Shown: positions 45,163-54,862, counted from the stretch's first letter. The stretch is DNA of 64,000 bases from Pyrinomonas methylaliphatogenes (GCF_000820845.2 NZ_CBXV010000008.1:852705-916704), one strand, 5' to 3'. The notes: generated by a model not told the origin, from the sequence alone. A program made the numbers and translations.

Positions 45163-46830
45163 CTCTATCGGCAAGCCTGCGTCTTGCCACGCCGCCCAAC
45201 CGCCTACTAGCGCACGCGCCATCTCCCATCCAGCTTTCTTGAGTTCTTGCGCCACACGGGCGCTTGTCGCTTCGTCCCTTCAAGCGCAATAGGCGATGAG
45301 CCATGCGTCTCGGGTGAGGCCGAGTTCTTGAGCTCGCTCGACCGCACGATCGGGCGGCAGGCGCACCGCTCCTTTAGCTTGCCGCCCGTCGAGATTACGT
45401 TCGGCGCGCACATCGAGTAAAACGATCGGCGCCCCCGATTCTTGTAAGCGACGCAACTCGTCGAGCGTAATCCTCGAAGTTCGATCGTCCGCTGCAGGGG
45501 GCTGGATTAACGGAAGCGCCGCGCCCTTCGAATCGCTGCGTTGGGCGTTCTGCATTGATCGAGCTCCCGGCGGCTCGAAGCTTTGATCGAGCGCGCGATC
45601 GGAAGCACCCGATTCGCCACGCTCTTTCATCGCTCGCCTTCGCGCGATGCGGGCGAGCAACATGGGCGAGCTGCCGTGCAGCACGACCGAGATCAGCACC
45701 ACGAGCGAACACAGGGCAAACAACCGATCGCTTCCCGGCAAACCGGCGAAGACGGGCAGCAAGATCAACAGCAGCGAACTCAAGCCTCGCGGCCCGAACC
45801 AAGCGATCAACAGTCGCCCGCGCGTATCGACATTTGAGCCGAGAAGCGAAAGCAAGTAGATGGGCGGGCGCAAAAGGAGCGCGATGAACGTAAACAGCAA
45901 TGTGGGGCCATCGAGCGCCGCAAAGCCGCTCCAGATGAGCGAGCCTCCTAACAGGACGAAGGTGAAAAGGAGCAGCATTTCAGCCGTCACTTCGCCATAT
46001 TCGACGAAGCAGTCGCACAGTTCTAAGTCGAGCGCAGCGATCGTCGCTCCGGCAGTGAAGGCGGCGAGGAAACCGCTGCCGTGCACGGCTTCGGCGGCAG
46101 CGAAGGCGGCAAACGCCACTCCGAGCGAATAGAGCGATTCGTAGTCGCGACGCACCCCGATCCTCTTCCTGATCAGATCGAGCGCTGCGACCCCCAGCAG
46201 CCCGATGAGAATGCCTGCTCCGGGACCGAGGATGAGCAGTTCCAATCCTAACTTCGCCAGCTTTCGACCGCTGAGAGGTTCATTTGGATCCAAAAGGGCT
46301 ATGGCGACGATGACGATCGGCAAGAGCACGGCATCGTTCAACCCGCTTTCCATCTGTAGCGCGTGGCGCGCATCAGCCTGGATGTCGCGCCGCCGCAGCA
46401 GCCCGCGAAGCAACACCGGATCGGTGGAAGCGAGCGCTGCGCCGAGGATCGCCGCCGCCGCTGGCGGTAAATCCAATAACCGCCACGCGGCCAATGTCGT
46501 GAGCGCTGCCGTTAGAAGCGTTCCTGGGCCAAGCAGGCGAAAGGCCAGTGCGCCGCGGCCTTTGACTTCAGCGATGTTGAGCGTGACGGCATCGGTAAAG
46601 AGCACAAGCGCAAGGCTTAGGGTGGCGACGACGCGCAGCGCCGCCGAGTCGAGCGAAAGGTCGAGCAGCCCTAGCCCCGCGGGGCCGAGGGCTGCGCCGA
46701 GCGCGAGGAAGACGGCGACTTGCGGCAATCCGCTACGCTCGATCAGCCCCGAAAGCAGTGCGGAGACGATGATGACGACGCCAATGATGGCGAGAGCGGC
46801 GGCGAACGTTTCGGCGCTGAAAGGATTCAT
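45139..46830 (-). CDS. Cation:proton antiporter fused to a rhodanese domain; candidate selenoprotein with in-frame UGA
   Basis: A CPA1-type antiporter membrane domain of about 12 helices (residues about 8-400) is fused through a charged linker to a C-terminal rhodanese domain (from about residue 455). Antiporter marks include LASTDPVLLRGLLRRRD and MESGLNDAVLLP. The rhodanese begins RITLDELRRLQESGAPIVLL and reaches WLIAYCA, where a TGA (45280-45282) falls. Past it the same frame reads RDEATSARVAQELKKAG and then ALVGGWAAWQDAGLPIEPF before a second TGA at 45139. Canonical relatives read YCxCPNEA(T/S)SA, so the TGA replaces the second cysteine: residue 517 would be selenocysteine. With selC in the window and a SECIS-like hairpin, readthrough is likely; if not, the protein ends at 516 residues with half a rhodanese. 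Confidence 0.85.
45249..45282 (-). promoter_or_regulatory. Candidate bacterial SECIS element downstream of in-frame UGA
   Basis: In the mRNA the UGA (45282-45280) is followed after 16 nt by GCGCC, loop CGUGU, and GGCGC (45263-45249). This gives a perfect 5-bp stem with a 5-nt apical loop. A G lies in the first two loop positions and the loop starts 22 nt after the UGA, within the range described for bacterial SECIS elements (roughly 16-37 nt). SelB would bind here. The stem is short. Confidence 0.65.
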
Positions 46831-47002
46831 CGTTTGCTCAAGGCTCGTTTGGAATAAATCCGCATCGTGTGTGGGGGCGGTCGATCCACCGCTTGCTCTT
46901 GATCGAAACGGCGATGGTCGCAAAGTTTGTCGCGGCTCCCCTCTACCGGAGTTCGCATCGCTTGGGCATCTGACTCCGAAAGCTTTCGCGATGCCATATG
47001 GA

Positions 47003-47962
47003 TCAAACATTCGGCAGGCGAAGCGGCGGAAGGGCACGTTCTAGTTCATCTCGCGCGCTCTCCAACCAGGGCGGCAATCGCAGCTCACTCCCCAAGCGTT
47101 CGAGCGGCTCATCGACGGTGAACCCCGGGCCATCGGTAGCGATTTCAAAGAGGACGCCCCCGGGTTCGCGAAAGTAGATCGAACGAAAGTAAACGCGATT
47201 CATCACCGGAGTGACGTTCAATCCCCGACGCGCGATCTCTTGTCGCCATTCGCGCTGCGTGATTTCATCCGACGTGCGCCACGCGACATGGTGGATCGAG
47301 CCGGCGGCGACTAACCCACGCCCAATCTCCGGCGCGCAGCGCACGTCGATCGTCGTTCCGAATCCCTTCAATCCGATCTCATAACGAACGATGCCTTCTT
47401 CCCTCCGCACGGGATTGAAATTCATCGTTTCGACCAGCAAACTCTCCGTTTGCGTGAGCGATTCGACGCAGAGCGTGACGCCATCGAGGCCGCGAATGGC
47501 GTGCGCGAACGGCACGGGAGCGGTCCACGCGCTCTTTTGCGCGCGAGCCGAAAGATCCGAGACGGGGCGCGCCACCAATTCGAGCATCAACCCATCTGGA
47601 TCGCGGAAGGGGATAACCTGATCATCGAACCGACGCATGGGACGGGTGAACTCGACGTTGTGCGCGGTGAAACGCTCGATCCAGTATCCGGTAGAAGACT
47701 CCGGCACGGCGAATGAGACCGTTATCGCTTGGCCCGTGCCGCGACGACCGCGCGGCACATCCGGCCAGACGAAAAAAGTGAGCAGCGTACCTGGGCTGCC
47801 ATTCTCATCGCCGTAGTAGAGATGGTACGAAGTCGGATCGTCGAAGTTGACCGTCAATTTGACCAAACGGAGACCGAGCACGCCTGTATAGAAATCCAGA
47901 TTGCGTTGAGCGTTATTGGCGATGGCCGTAACGTGATGTATCCCCAATATGCGTTGGTCCAT
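47003..47962 (-). CDS. Ring-cleaving dioxygenase / glyoxalase family protein (MhqO-like)
   Basis: A 319-residue protein of two vicinal-oxygen-chelate halves. The first half begins ILGIHHVTAIANNAQRNLDF with GVLGLRLVKLTVNFDDPTSY, containing the first metal His. The second half has GSIHHVAWRT (second metal His) and FREPGGVLFEIATDGPGF (metal Glu). This is the pattern of the MhqO/LinE-like extradiol dioxygenases implicated in hydroquinone or aromatic breakdown. It lies on the same strand downstream of the NtrC-type regulator and upstream of the antiporter gene. The substrate is not determined. Confidence 0.87.
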   Translation of the reverse strand: MDQRILGIHHVTAIANNAQRNLDFYTGVLGLRLVKLTVNFDDPTSYHLYYGDENGSPGTLLTFFVWPDVPRGRRGTGQAITVSFAVPESSTGYWIERFTAHNVEFTRPMRRFDDQVIPFRDPDGLMLELVARPVSDLSARAQKSAWTAPVPFAHAIRGLDGVTLCVESLTQTESLLVETMNFNPVRREEGIVRYEIGLKGFGTTIDVRCAPEIGRGLVAAGSIHHVAWRTSDEITQREWRQEIARRGLNVTPVMNRVYFRSIYFREPGGVLFEIATDGPGFTVDEPLERLGSELRLPPWLESARDELERALPPLRLPNV

Positions 47963-48067
47963 GTCGAGTCCTTAGGAGCATCGTCAGCCATCGCTCAACG
48001 CGAATTGCTGTGAACGTTGGCAGCAAAAGATGAGCATCGGCGGGATGCCCCGGTCATCTGTTCAATG

Positions 48068-49474
48068 TCAAGGGCGATACTGCAGATTATACGCTTTGAT
48101 CTTCGAATTGAGCGTCGTCGCGTTCATGCCCAAAAGGCGCGCCGCGCGCGATTGATGCCCGCCCGTTTGTTCGAGCGCACGGCGTATCAAATCCATTTCG
48201 AAACGCCGCACCTCATCGTAGAAGTTTATCCCGCGTCCGACATCAAGTGCCGCCGCCGCATTGGATATCGGCGCGCGCTGAAGAGCCCGCTGTGGATCGC
48301 GTATCTCCTGCGGCAGGCATTCGACCGTAAGCTCTTGTCCGGGAGCGATGACGACGGCGCGTTCGATGACGTTCTCTAGCTCGCGAACGTTGCCGGGCCA
48401 CGAGTAGTTCTCCAATAACGCGAGGACTTCAGGCGATAGTTGGTCCGAGACGTGGCGACCATTTTCGGCGTTAAACTTGCGGATGAAATGTTGGGCCAAC
48501 GGCAAGATATCTTCGCGGCGGTCGCGCAAGGGGGGAAGTTCGATCGGGACGACGGCGAGCCGATAGTAAAGATCTTCGCGAAAGTGGCCCTGCCGGACGG
48601 CCTCGCGCAGATCTATGTTGGTGGCGGCGATGATGCGCACGTCGACGCGCCGCGGAGTCGTATCGCCGAGCGGCGTAAACTCGCGCTCTTGGATGACGCG
48701 CAGCAGTTTCGCTTGCGTTTCGAACGGTAGATCGCCGATCTCGTCAAGAAAGATGGTCCCGCCGTCCGCGACCTCGAAAAGCCCTTTCTTCGCTGTGATC
48801 GCGCCGGTGAAGGCGCCTTTCGTGTGGCCGAAGAGTTCGGATTCGAGCAGCTCCGATGGGATGTTGAGCGAATTGACGATGACGAAAGGTTTCGACGCGC
48901 GCGGACTCTGTTCATGGATGGCCTTGGCGATCAGTTCTTTGCCGGTGCCGGATTCGCCCATGATCAGGACGGTCGAGCGGGCCGGGGCGACTTGGTCCAC
49001 CAAGCGAAAGATCGCTTGCATGGCTTCAGAGCGACCGATGATCGCGCCGCGATCGACCTCGCGGCTCATCGCGCGCCGTAGCGCTTGTCGCTCTTCCTCT
49101 TTGCGCCGGCGCCGGACGCCTGCGGCGACCGTTTGCGTGATCTGCTCGTTTTGAAAAGGTTTGCGGATGCAACCGAACGCGCCCCGTTCCCAAGCCGCGA
49201 TCGCCGTGTCGAAGGTCGCATAGGCTGTGATCATTACGACGACGGCATCGGCATCGAGCTTGAGGATCTCTTCAAGCGCGCGCAACCCTCCCATTCCGGG
49301 CATCGAAACGTCGAGCAGGACGACATCATAAGGGCGATGCGCGTAAGCTTCGACGCCCTCCTCGCCGGTCTTGGCCAGATCGACGCGGTATCCTTCGGCT
49401 GAAAGGAGCGTCTCGAGCACATCGCGCATGACCTCCTCATCGTCAACGACAAGCACGGAACCCTTCTTGGCCAT
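48068..49474 (-). CDS. NtrC-type sigma-54-dependent response regulator
   Basis: A 468-residue three-domain activator. The receiver (about 6-120) has [14 protein letters not shown] with the phospho-Asp. The AAA+ domain (about 150-375) has [17 protein letters not shown] (Walker A), the sigma-54 contact GAFTGA, and [14 protein letters not shown] (Walker B). A Fis-type helix-turn-helix ends the protein ([20 protein letters not shown]). ATG 49472-49474 follows GGAGAAGG; longer upstream reading lacks family features. It should turn on sigma-54 promoters, but no target promoter was identified in the window and no partner kinase is adjacent. Confidence 0.94.
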   Translation of the reverse strand: MAKKGSVLVVDDEEVMRDVLETLLSAEGYRVDLAKTGEEGVEAYAHRPYDVVLLDVSMPGMGGLRALEEILKLDADAVVVMITAYATFDTAIAAWERGAFGCIRKPFQNEQITQTVAAGVRRRRKEEERQALRRAMSREVDRGAIIGRSEAMQAIFRLVDQVAPARSTVLIMGESGTGKELIAKAIHEQSPRASKPFVIVNSLNIPSELLESELFGHTKGAFTGAITAKKGLFEVADGGTIFLDEIGDLPFETQAKLLRVIQEREFTPLGDTTPRRVDVRIIAATNIDLREAVRQGHFREDLYYRLAVVPIELPPLRDRREDILPLAQHFIRKFNAENGRHVSDQLSPEVLALLENYSWPGNVRELENVIERAVVIAPGQELTVECLPQEIRDPQRALQRAPISNAAAALDVGRGINFYDEVRRFEMDLIRRALEQTGGHQSRAARLLGMNATTLNSKIKAYNLQYRP

Positions 49475-49860
49475 ATACCTTCTCCCCACGCACGAAGAGG
49501 ATATCCCGATTTTACAACGCTCGGCACGGCGGCGACGAATGCCGAGGGCGATTAAGACGGCGCGCGGCGAGCGGTGAGCGAAGTTTGATGGATGACTGAT
49601 CGCCTGTTTTCGCTTCTTCGAAACCGCGACTGGCATCCAAGTTATCGAAGTTTGATGGATGACTGATCGCCCCGCGCTTTGTCGATGGAGATCTTCGTCG
49701 CAAGTCGTCGTTCGAAGCCTTGAAGGCGAATGGCCGCCCATGCGGAGCAACGCGGCAGGCGGCTGTGGAGAGCGCGCCGCTCTCCTCTGCTGGCGATGAT
49801 CGTCCGGTGGCGTCTCTTCGCGCGATAGATAGCTTGCGATGAGCGGTTCGGCGATCCAAA
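49475..49860. other. Spacer upstream of the NtrC-type gene (386 bp)
   Basis: It holds the 26-bp direct-repeat pair (separate entry) and a strong hairpin GGAGAGCG-CGC-CGCTCTCC at about 49767-49785 without a T tract. No gene was recognised. Confidence 0.45.
49579..49671. repeat. Direct-repeat pair, 26 bp exact, period 67
   Basis: Copies at 49579-49604 and 49646-49671 are identical (beginning CGAAGTTTGATGGATGACTG). The spacer is 41 bp. The pair lies in the non-coding spacer upstream of the NtrC-type gene. Confidence 0.85.
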
Positions 49861-50604
49861 TCAAGAGGCCACTTTCGACTCGCTCTTTTGAGCGTTCTCC
49901 GGCGCGTAGTAGAGGATGCGGCTGCAATTGTCACACAGAATGATCTCGTCGCCACGCCGCACTTCCGCCATCACTTGCGGGCGCAGCGTCATGAAACAGG
50001 CGGTGCAAGATCCGTCGCGCGCTTCGACCACCGCAAGCCCATCGCGCACACGCGCGCTGATGCGCTCATATAACGCGATGACGTTGCGCGGCAACGAAGC
50101 GGCGAGCTCGCCGCGCTCGCGTTGTCGCGCTTCGAGCCGTGCGGCTTGCTGGCGCGTTTGTTCCTCGAAACTATGCAACTTCTCCTCGAGTTCGGCGCGC
50201 AGACGTGCGATCTCCGGCTCGCGTTCCTTGATTTCGCTCTCCGCCTGTTCGATGGCCTCCATCTGCTCGAGGATCTGCGTCTCCAGTTGCGAGATCTGTT
50301 TGCGCGCGGCATCTATCTCGCGGATCGCCGCCGTGTAATCCTTCTCGTTCTTCGAAGCCATCAAATTGCGCTCGGCCCTTTCGGCGCGCGCGCGCGTTGC
50401 GGCCAACTCCTTTTCGAGCTGCCCTCGCAGCTTGTTGGCCTCATCGCGGCGATTCTCGATCGTGCGAAACTCAAAGGCGCGCTGTTCGAACTCTCTTTCG
50501 ATCTCAGCGCGCCTTTGCGGGATTGCTTCCAAGTCTGCTTTCAAGTGGCGTATTTCTGAATCCAGATGCTGCAGTGCGACCAATCGCTCCAGTTCCTTGA
50601 TCAC
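49861..50604 (-). CDS. Coiled-coil protein with C-terminal C4 zinc ribbon
   Basis: A 247-residue protein. GTG 50602-50604 was chosen because GGAGG lies 9 nt upstream; it begins VIKELERLVALQHLDSEI, as is usual for this family. Residues about 10-170 are a long antiparallel coiled coil rich in E, R, A and Q. The C-terminus has CTACFMTLRPQVMAEV and ILCDNCSRILYY, a four-cysteine zinc ribbon. Relatives are annotated as zinc-ribbon, Rpb1-domain-like or CdsZ-type nucleic-acid-associated proteins. A promoter lies at 50657-50685. The exact role is unknown. Confidence 0.8.
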   Translation of the reverse strand: MIKELERLVALQHLDSEIRHLKADLEAIPQRRAEIEREFEQRAFEFRTIENRRDEANKLRGQLEKELAATRARAERAERNLMASKNEKDYTAAIREIDAARKQISQLETQILEQMEAIEQAESEIKEREPEIARLRAELEEKLHSFEEQTRQQAARLEARQRERGELAASLPRNVIALYERISARVRDGLAVVEARDGSCTACFMTLRPQVMAEVRRGDEIILCDNCSRILYYAPENAQKSESKVAS

Positions 50605-50656
50605 TCTCTTCGTCCTCCAGATGGCACGGCGCTCGTGACGCGCTTCGCTTAAATCA

Positions 50657-50685
50657 AGAATAATCTCACATCGGAGTGAAGACAA
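50657..50685 (-). promoter_or_regulatory. Promoter of the zinc-ribbon coiled-coil gene
   Basis: Read on the minus strand: TTGTCT (50685-50680), a 17-bp spacer and TATTCT (50662-50657), about 53 bp upstream of the GTG start. Confidence 0.6.
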
Positions 50686-50712
50686 GCAAGTTTCGGCTCC
50701 TGAGGTGAGCTT

Positions 50713-52302
50713 TCAATCCGAGCTTCGATTCGCTTCGCGCAGACGACGTACGAGGTCTGGAACGGCTCGCATCAGGCTCCACCGTGAGCCGTCCGTGAAA
50801 CGGCGCGCGAGCGTGCGAAAGAGCCGTTGCGCTTGCGGCGTGTAGCGAAACCACCACGGATCGCGCCACCAGATCGCGCGGTTCGTATGAACGTGCAGCG
50901 GGGCGACGAACTCGAGAAGCCCCAAGCGACCGTGCGTCCGCCCCCATCCGCTCTGCCGCACGCCTCCCCACGGCGCTTGGGCGATGGCGTGGGTGTAGAG
51001 CACTTCGTTGACCATCACCGTGCCGGCGATGACCTGCTCTGCCAACCGCCGTCCGCGCCGCAGATCTCTGGTCCAGATGCTCGCCGTCAACCCATACGCG
51101 CAATCGTTGGCTAAGCGGATCGCTTCCCCTTCATCCCGGAAAGTCATCACCGGAAGCACTGGGCCGAAAGTCTCTTCGCGCATGATGCGCATGGAATGGT
51201 CCACTCCGGTTAGGATCGTCGGCGCGTAGAAGAGGCCCGCGCCCCGCCCGATCCTTTCTCCGCCGATGAGAAGCCGCGCCCCGCGCCGCAGCGCATCGCG
51301 CACGTGTTCTTCGACCGTTCTGATCTGCCGTTCGCTCGCCATGGCGCCAACGTCTTCGCCGATGCGCAGTCGACTCGTCTCTGCGACGACGCGGCGCAGG
51401 AAATCTTGCGCGATGCGTTCGTGCACGTAGCAGCGCTCCACGGATGCGCAAGCTTGCCCGGCGTTGGCGAATGCGCCCCATACGGCGGCTGCCGCCGCTT
51501 TATCCAAATCGGCGTCATCGAGCACGAGCAGCGGATCCTTGCCGCCGAGTTCGAGAACGACCGGAACCAGATTCTGCGCCGCCGCGGCGGCGACGCGCCG
51601 ACCCGTGGCGGCGCTCCCCGTGAAGATGACCTTGTCGATCTTCGATGAGGCGAGCGCAGCTCCCGCCGCTCCATCGCCTGTGACGATTTGCAGGACGTTT
51701 TCCGGTAGGCCGGCTTGGGCGAAGACTTCGCCGATCTTGAGCGCCGTCAACGGCGCCAATTCGCTCGGTTTAAGGACCACCGCGTTGCCGGCGATGAGCG
51801 CCATCGCTGTCTGGCCCAGCGGGATCGCCCATGGAAAGTTCCACGGCGAGATGATGCCGATCGTGCCGAGCGGGCGGTAGATGATGCGCGAAGAGCGCCC
51901 GAGAAGGGCGTAATGGCCGATGGCGATCCTTTCGTCACGAAGCAGTTTTTGCGCGTGGTGCGCGAAATAGTGGAGCAGGTCGAGCGTCGGAACGATCTCC
52001 ATCGCGATCGCTTCAGCCAAAGGTTTACCCGACTCGCGCGCGATCAAAGAGGCGATCTCGTCAAGTCGCTCCAGCACGATCTCGCGCGCCCGCAAAAGCG
52101 CCCGCCCGCGCTCGGCGAAACTGCGCGCTGCCCAATCCGGCTGCGCCGCGCGCGCCCGATCGACGGCGCGTTCGACTTCGGCGGCGGAAGAGGCGGGCGC
52201 GCGCCCGAGTTCTTCGCCAGTAACCGGGTCATAGGAGATGATCTCGCGCGTCAAAGATGACGATTCAATCTGAGATCCGTTCGGGCTTCTCGCTTCGCGC
52301 AT
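50713..52302 (-). CDS. Aldehyde dehydrogenase family protein
   Basis: A 529-residue NAD(P)-dependent aldehyde dehydrogenase. SPWNFPWAIPLGQTAMALIA, KPSELAPLTALKIGEVF, the NAD-pocket motif VIFTGSAATGRRVAAAA, the general-base Glu in PVVLELGGKDPLLVL and the nucleophile Cys in FANAGQACASVERCYVHE are all in order. The C-terminus is about 40 residues longer than usual (WWFRYTPQAQRLFRTLARRF), which may aid membrane or oligomer contacts. AAGGAGAG precedes ATG 52302. The substrate is not evident. It is divergent from pepP. Confidence 0.92.
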   Translation of the reverse strand: MREARSPNGSQIESSSLTREIISYDPVTGEELGRAPASSAAEVERAVDRARAAQPDWAARSFAERGRALLRAREIVLERLDEIASLIARESGKPLAEAIAMEIVPTLDLLHYFAHHAQKLLRDERIAIGHYALLGRSSRIIYRPLGTIGIISPWNFPWAIPLGQTAMALIAGNAVVLKPSELAPLTALKIGEVFAQAGLPENVLQIVTGDGAAGAALASSKIDKVIFTGSAATGRRVAAAAAQNLVPVVLELGGKDPLLVLDDADLDKAAAAAVWGAFANAGQACASVERCYVHERIAQDFLRRVVAETSRLRIGEDVGAMASERQIRTVEEHVRDALRRGARLLIGGERIGRGAGLFYAPTILTGVDHSMRIMREETFGPVLPVMTFRDEGEAIRLANDCAYGLTASIWTRDLRRGRRLAEQVIAGTVMVNEVLYTHAIAQAPWGGVRQSGWGRTHGRLGLLEFVAPLHVHTNRAIWWRDPWWFRYTPQAQRLFRTLARRFTDGSRWSLMRAVPDLVRRLREANRSSD

Positions 52303-52375
52303 ATGAGCTCTCCTTCATCGAGCGGATTATCTCTCGAAGGCGGTTCGAGCGAAAGTCCATCTCAGCCGCGTCCGA

Positions 52376-52405
52376 TTGTCGCCTCGTCGCCCTTTTGATT
52401 ACAAT
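52376..52405 (+). promoter_or_regulatory. Promoter of pepP
   Basis: TTGTCG at 52376-52381 and TACAAT at 52400-52405, with an 18-bp spacer, about 44 bp upstream of ATG 52449. Confidence 0.6.
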
Positions 52406-52448
52406 CGGGAAGTTTCCTCGATATCGCCATCATCAGGAAGGAGATGCG

Positions 52449-53765
52449 ATGCGAAGACCGCAGCTTGCCGAATTCATGCGCCGCATGGATTCGCATTCTA
52501 TCGCCATCATCGCCAGCGCGCGCGAAGCGGTGCGCTCGAATGATACGACCTATCGCTTTCGTCAAGATTCGGACTTCTATTACTTGACTGGTTTCAACGA
52601 ACCGGAAGCGATCGCCGTCATTGCGCCTGAAGACGAAAAACCGTATACCCTTTTCGTCCGTCCGCGCGATCCGGAGAAAGAGACGTGGGATGGCCCGCGG
52701 GCCGGCGTGGAAGGGGCGATCGAGCGGTATGGAGCCGACGCGGCTTTCCCCATCGGGGAGTTTCAGGGCAAATTGCAGGAGCTTCTGAAGGGAAAACGGA
52801 CGCTCTACTATCGGCTCGGCGTCGATCACGAACTGGACCGGGTCATCATCGGCGAGATCGCTCGCATGCGCGCTCTCGGGCGGCGAGGCATCGTGCCTCC
52901 GCAAACGATCGTTGATACGGGCGCCCTCTTGCACGAGATGCGTTTGATCAAGAGCGACGATGAGATCGCCCTCATCCAACGCGCCGCCGAGATCACCGCC
53001 GAGGCCCATCGAGAAGCGATGACGAAAGCCCGTCCGGGGATGAGGGAGTACGAGATCGAGGCTCTGATCGAATATATCTTCCGCCGCCGCGGGGCGACGG
53101 CGGCCTATAACTCAATCATCGGCAGCGGAGCGAACGCGACGATCCTCCACTACTCGATCAACGATGCGGTGTTACGAGAAGGCGATCTGTTGCTCATCGA
53201 TGCGGGGGCGGAGTACCAGGGTTATGCCGCCGACATCACGCGCACTTTTCCCGTAAGCGGGCGTTTCAGCAAGGAGCAGCGCGATATCTACGAGGTCGTG
53301 CTCGAAACGCAGAAAGAGTGCATCGAGATGGTTCGCCCCGGGGTAACTATCGATGAGCTTCATAATCGCTCGGTTGAGATCCTAACCGAAGGGATGATTC
53401 GCTTGGGTCTGCTCGCGGGCGACGCCAGCCAACTCATCAAAGAAGAGGTTTACAAGCGCTTCTACATGCATCGTCTGGGACATTATCTCGGTCTCGACGT
53501 GCATGATGTCGGCCTGTACTACGTCGATGGTCAATCGAGAAGGCTCGAAGCGGGCATGGTAATCACGATCGAACCCGGGTTATATGTCGCGCGCGAAGCT
53601 GAAGCGCCGGAGCGGTATCGCGGCATCGGCGTGCGCATCGAGGATGATGTGTTGGTGACAACAGAAGGGCACCGCGTTTTGACGAGCGGCGTGCCGAAGG
53701 AGATCGAAGAGTTGGAGGATCTGATCGCGCGCGCCCGTGAGAGAGCAAGCCATCCCATCGCCTGA
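52449..53765 (+). CDS. pepP: Xaa-Pro aminopeptidase (M24B, cytoplasmic)
   Basis: A 438-residue dinuclear-metal peptidase that frees residues before proline. The N-terminal domain has SNDTTYRFRQDSDFYYLTGF. The catalytic domain shows LLLIDAGAEYQGYAADITRT (two metal Asp), HRLGHYLGLDVHDVG (metal His), MVITIEPGLYV (metal Glu) and GVRIEDDVLV (second metal Glu). No signal peptide is present, in contrast to its secreted paralogue at 43134. GGAAGGAG lies ahead of ATG 52449; the upstream in-frame region overlaps the divergent aldehyde dehydrogenase start. Confidence 0.95.
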   Translation: MRRPQLAEFMRRMDSHSIAIIASAREAVRSNDTTYRFRQDSDFYYLTGFNEPEAIAVIAPEDEKPYTLFVRPRDPEKETWDGPRAGVEGAIERYGADAAFPIGEFQGKLQELLKGKRTLYYRLGVDHELDRVIIGEIARMRALGRRGIVPPQTIVDTGALLHEMRLIKSDDEIALIQRAAEITAEAHREAMTKARPGMREYEIEALIEYIFRRRGATAAYNSIIGSGANATILHYSINDAVLREGDLLLIDAGAEYQGYAADITRTFPVSGRFSKEQRDIYEVVLETQKECIEMVRPGVTIDELHNRSVEILTEGMIRLGLLAGDASQLIKEEVYKRFYMHRLGHYLGLDVHDVGLYYVDGQSRRLEAGMVITIEPGLYVAREAEAPERYRGIGVRIEDDVLVTTEGHRVLTSGVPKEIEELEDLIARARERASHPIA

Positions 53766-53784
53766 TGCCGATGAAGAAGATGGT

Positions 53785-54753
53785 TCAACTGACGCCATCT
53801 GTTTGAGATAGTTCGGCGACTATTTCACGCGCGACCGTGCGCGCTCGCTCGGTCTCCTCGGGGCGGAAAGAGACGGCGCCGACCACCGCATGTCCACCGC
53901 CGCCGTATCGCTCGCAGATCGTCGCGATATTGTGACGGCGCGGTCGCGGACTCCACGGGTTGGAGCCAACGGAAATCTTGGTGCGGCCCGGGCCGCGCGT
54001 GAGCGCGACCGAATAGGTCGTCTCTGGAAACAGGTAGTATGGGGCGAACTTGTTGAAGCTTTCGACGCCTTCATCGAGCAGATCGAAGAAGACGACCCCG
54101 TCCTTGTAGATCGCCTTACGCTGCACCAGCCCCAAGGCCTCTTGCTGCTCCTTGAGCGCGCGCGCGAACCGCTTTTGCACCTCTTCGGCGGTCGCCACCT
54201 CATCGAGCGATCGGGTGCAGAGGGCGCGGATGATCCCTTCGATGAATCCTTCGTCTTCTTCGCTTTCGATGACCAGCATCAATTGAAGCGCGGGCGCGCG
54301 GAGTTCGACGGCCTCGGCGGCTGAAGCGTAAAATGCGCCGTCTATTTTGTGGGCCCAAGCGATGAGCGGATCGAGCTTGGGGTCATAGAAGGAGTAGCGC
54401 TGGCGCGCGTAATCGGCGATCAGCTCTGTGCATGAGCGGCGCGTCGGATCCCACACCTTACGCTCGGTCTTCGTGCGATGGTAATGTTCTTCATCGGCGG
54501 GCGTGAGAAAGGCCGATTGATGGTGGTCAAACCACCAGGTCAAACGTTCAGAAGGGCTGTATTTGAAATCGACGATGGCGTTCTCGTCGCCGTCGAACAT
54601 CTCCGCGTCGAACAGATCCCCGGGACGGTGATAGAGCCCGCGATAGAGGACTTCCGCGTCGGCGTGAATGCGCTCCGTGTAGAAACGGGTGAAGACCGCG
54701 GCTGAGGCTACTCCATCGAAACAACGACCGTGATAAAGCAAACGAAGTTTCAT
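53785..54753 (-). CDS. DHH/DHHA1-type phosphoesterase-like protein
   Basis: A 322-residue protein. Motifs expected in nanoRNase/pAp-phosphatase-like enzymes are present: an N-terminal HGRCFDGVASAAVF (corresponding to the early Asp motif), VDFKYSPSERLTWWFDHHQS (DHH) and the C-terminal substrate-binding ICERYGGGGHAVVGAVSF. It likely cleaves short oligonucleotides, pAp or another small phosphoester with manganese. ATG 54751-54753 begins a family-like N-terminus. It is convergent with pepP (19-bp gap), with no obvious terminator between. Confidence 0.85.
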   Translation of the reverse strand: MKLRLLYHGRCFDGVASAAVFTRFYTERIHADAEVLYRGLYHRPGDLFDAEMFDGDENAIVDFKYSPSERLTWWFDHHQSAFLTPADEEHYHRTKTERKVWDPTRRSCTELIADYARQRYSFYDPKLDPLIAWAHKIDGAFYASAAEAVELRAPALQLMLVIESEEDEGFIEGIIRALCTRSLDEVATAEEVQKRFARALKEQQEALGLVQRKAIYKDGVVFFDLLDEGVESFNKFAPYYLFPETTYSVALTRGPGRTKISVGSNPWSPRPRRHNIATICERYGGGGHAVVGAVSFRPEETERARTVAREIVAELSQTDGVS

Positions 54754-54862
54754 GGCGGTGCTACATTGAGATGAATTGAGCGAAAGAAATAACGCGACAT
54801 ATTAGCAATTATCGCGGCGCAAGACTAGCCGCGAAAAGGGCGCGGGCGCGGTTTCGGGCGGT

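Noticed and set aside
45280-46830. Plain annotation of the antiporter gene ending at UGA 45280
   Set aside because: This would leave half a rhodanese domain; the continuing frame past the UGA is clearly rhodanese, so recoding is a better explanation. A pseudogene by nonsense mutation is possible but less likely given selC and the SECIS-like hairpin.
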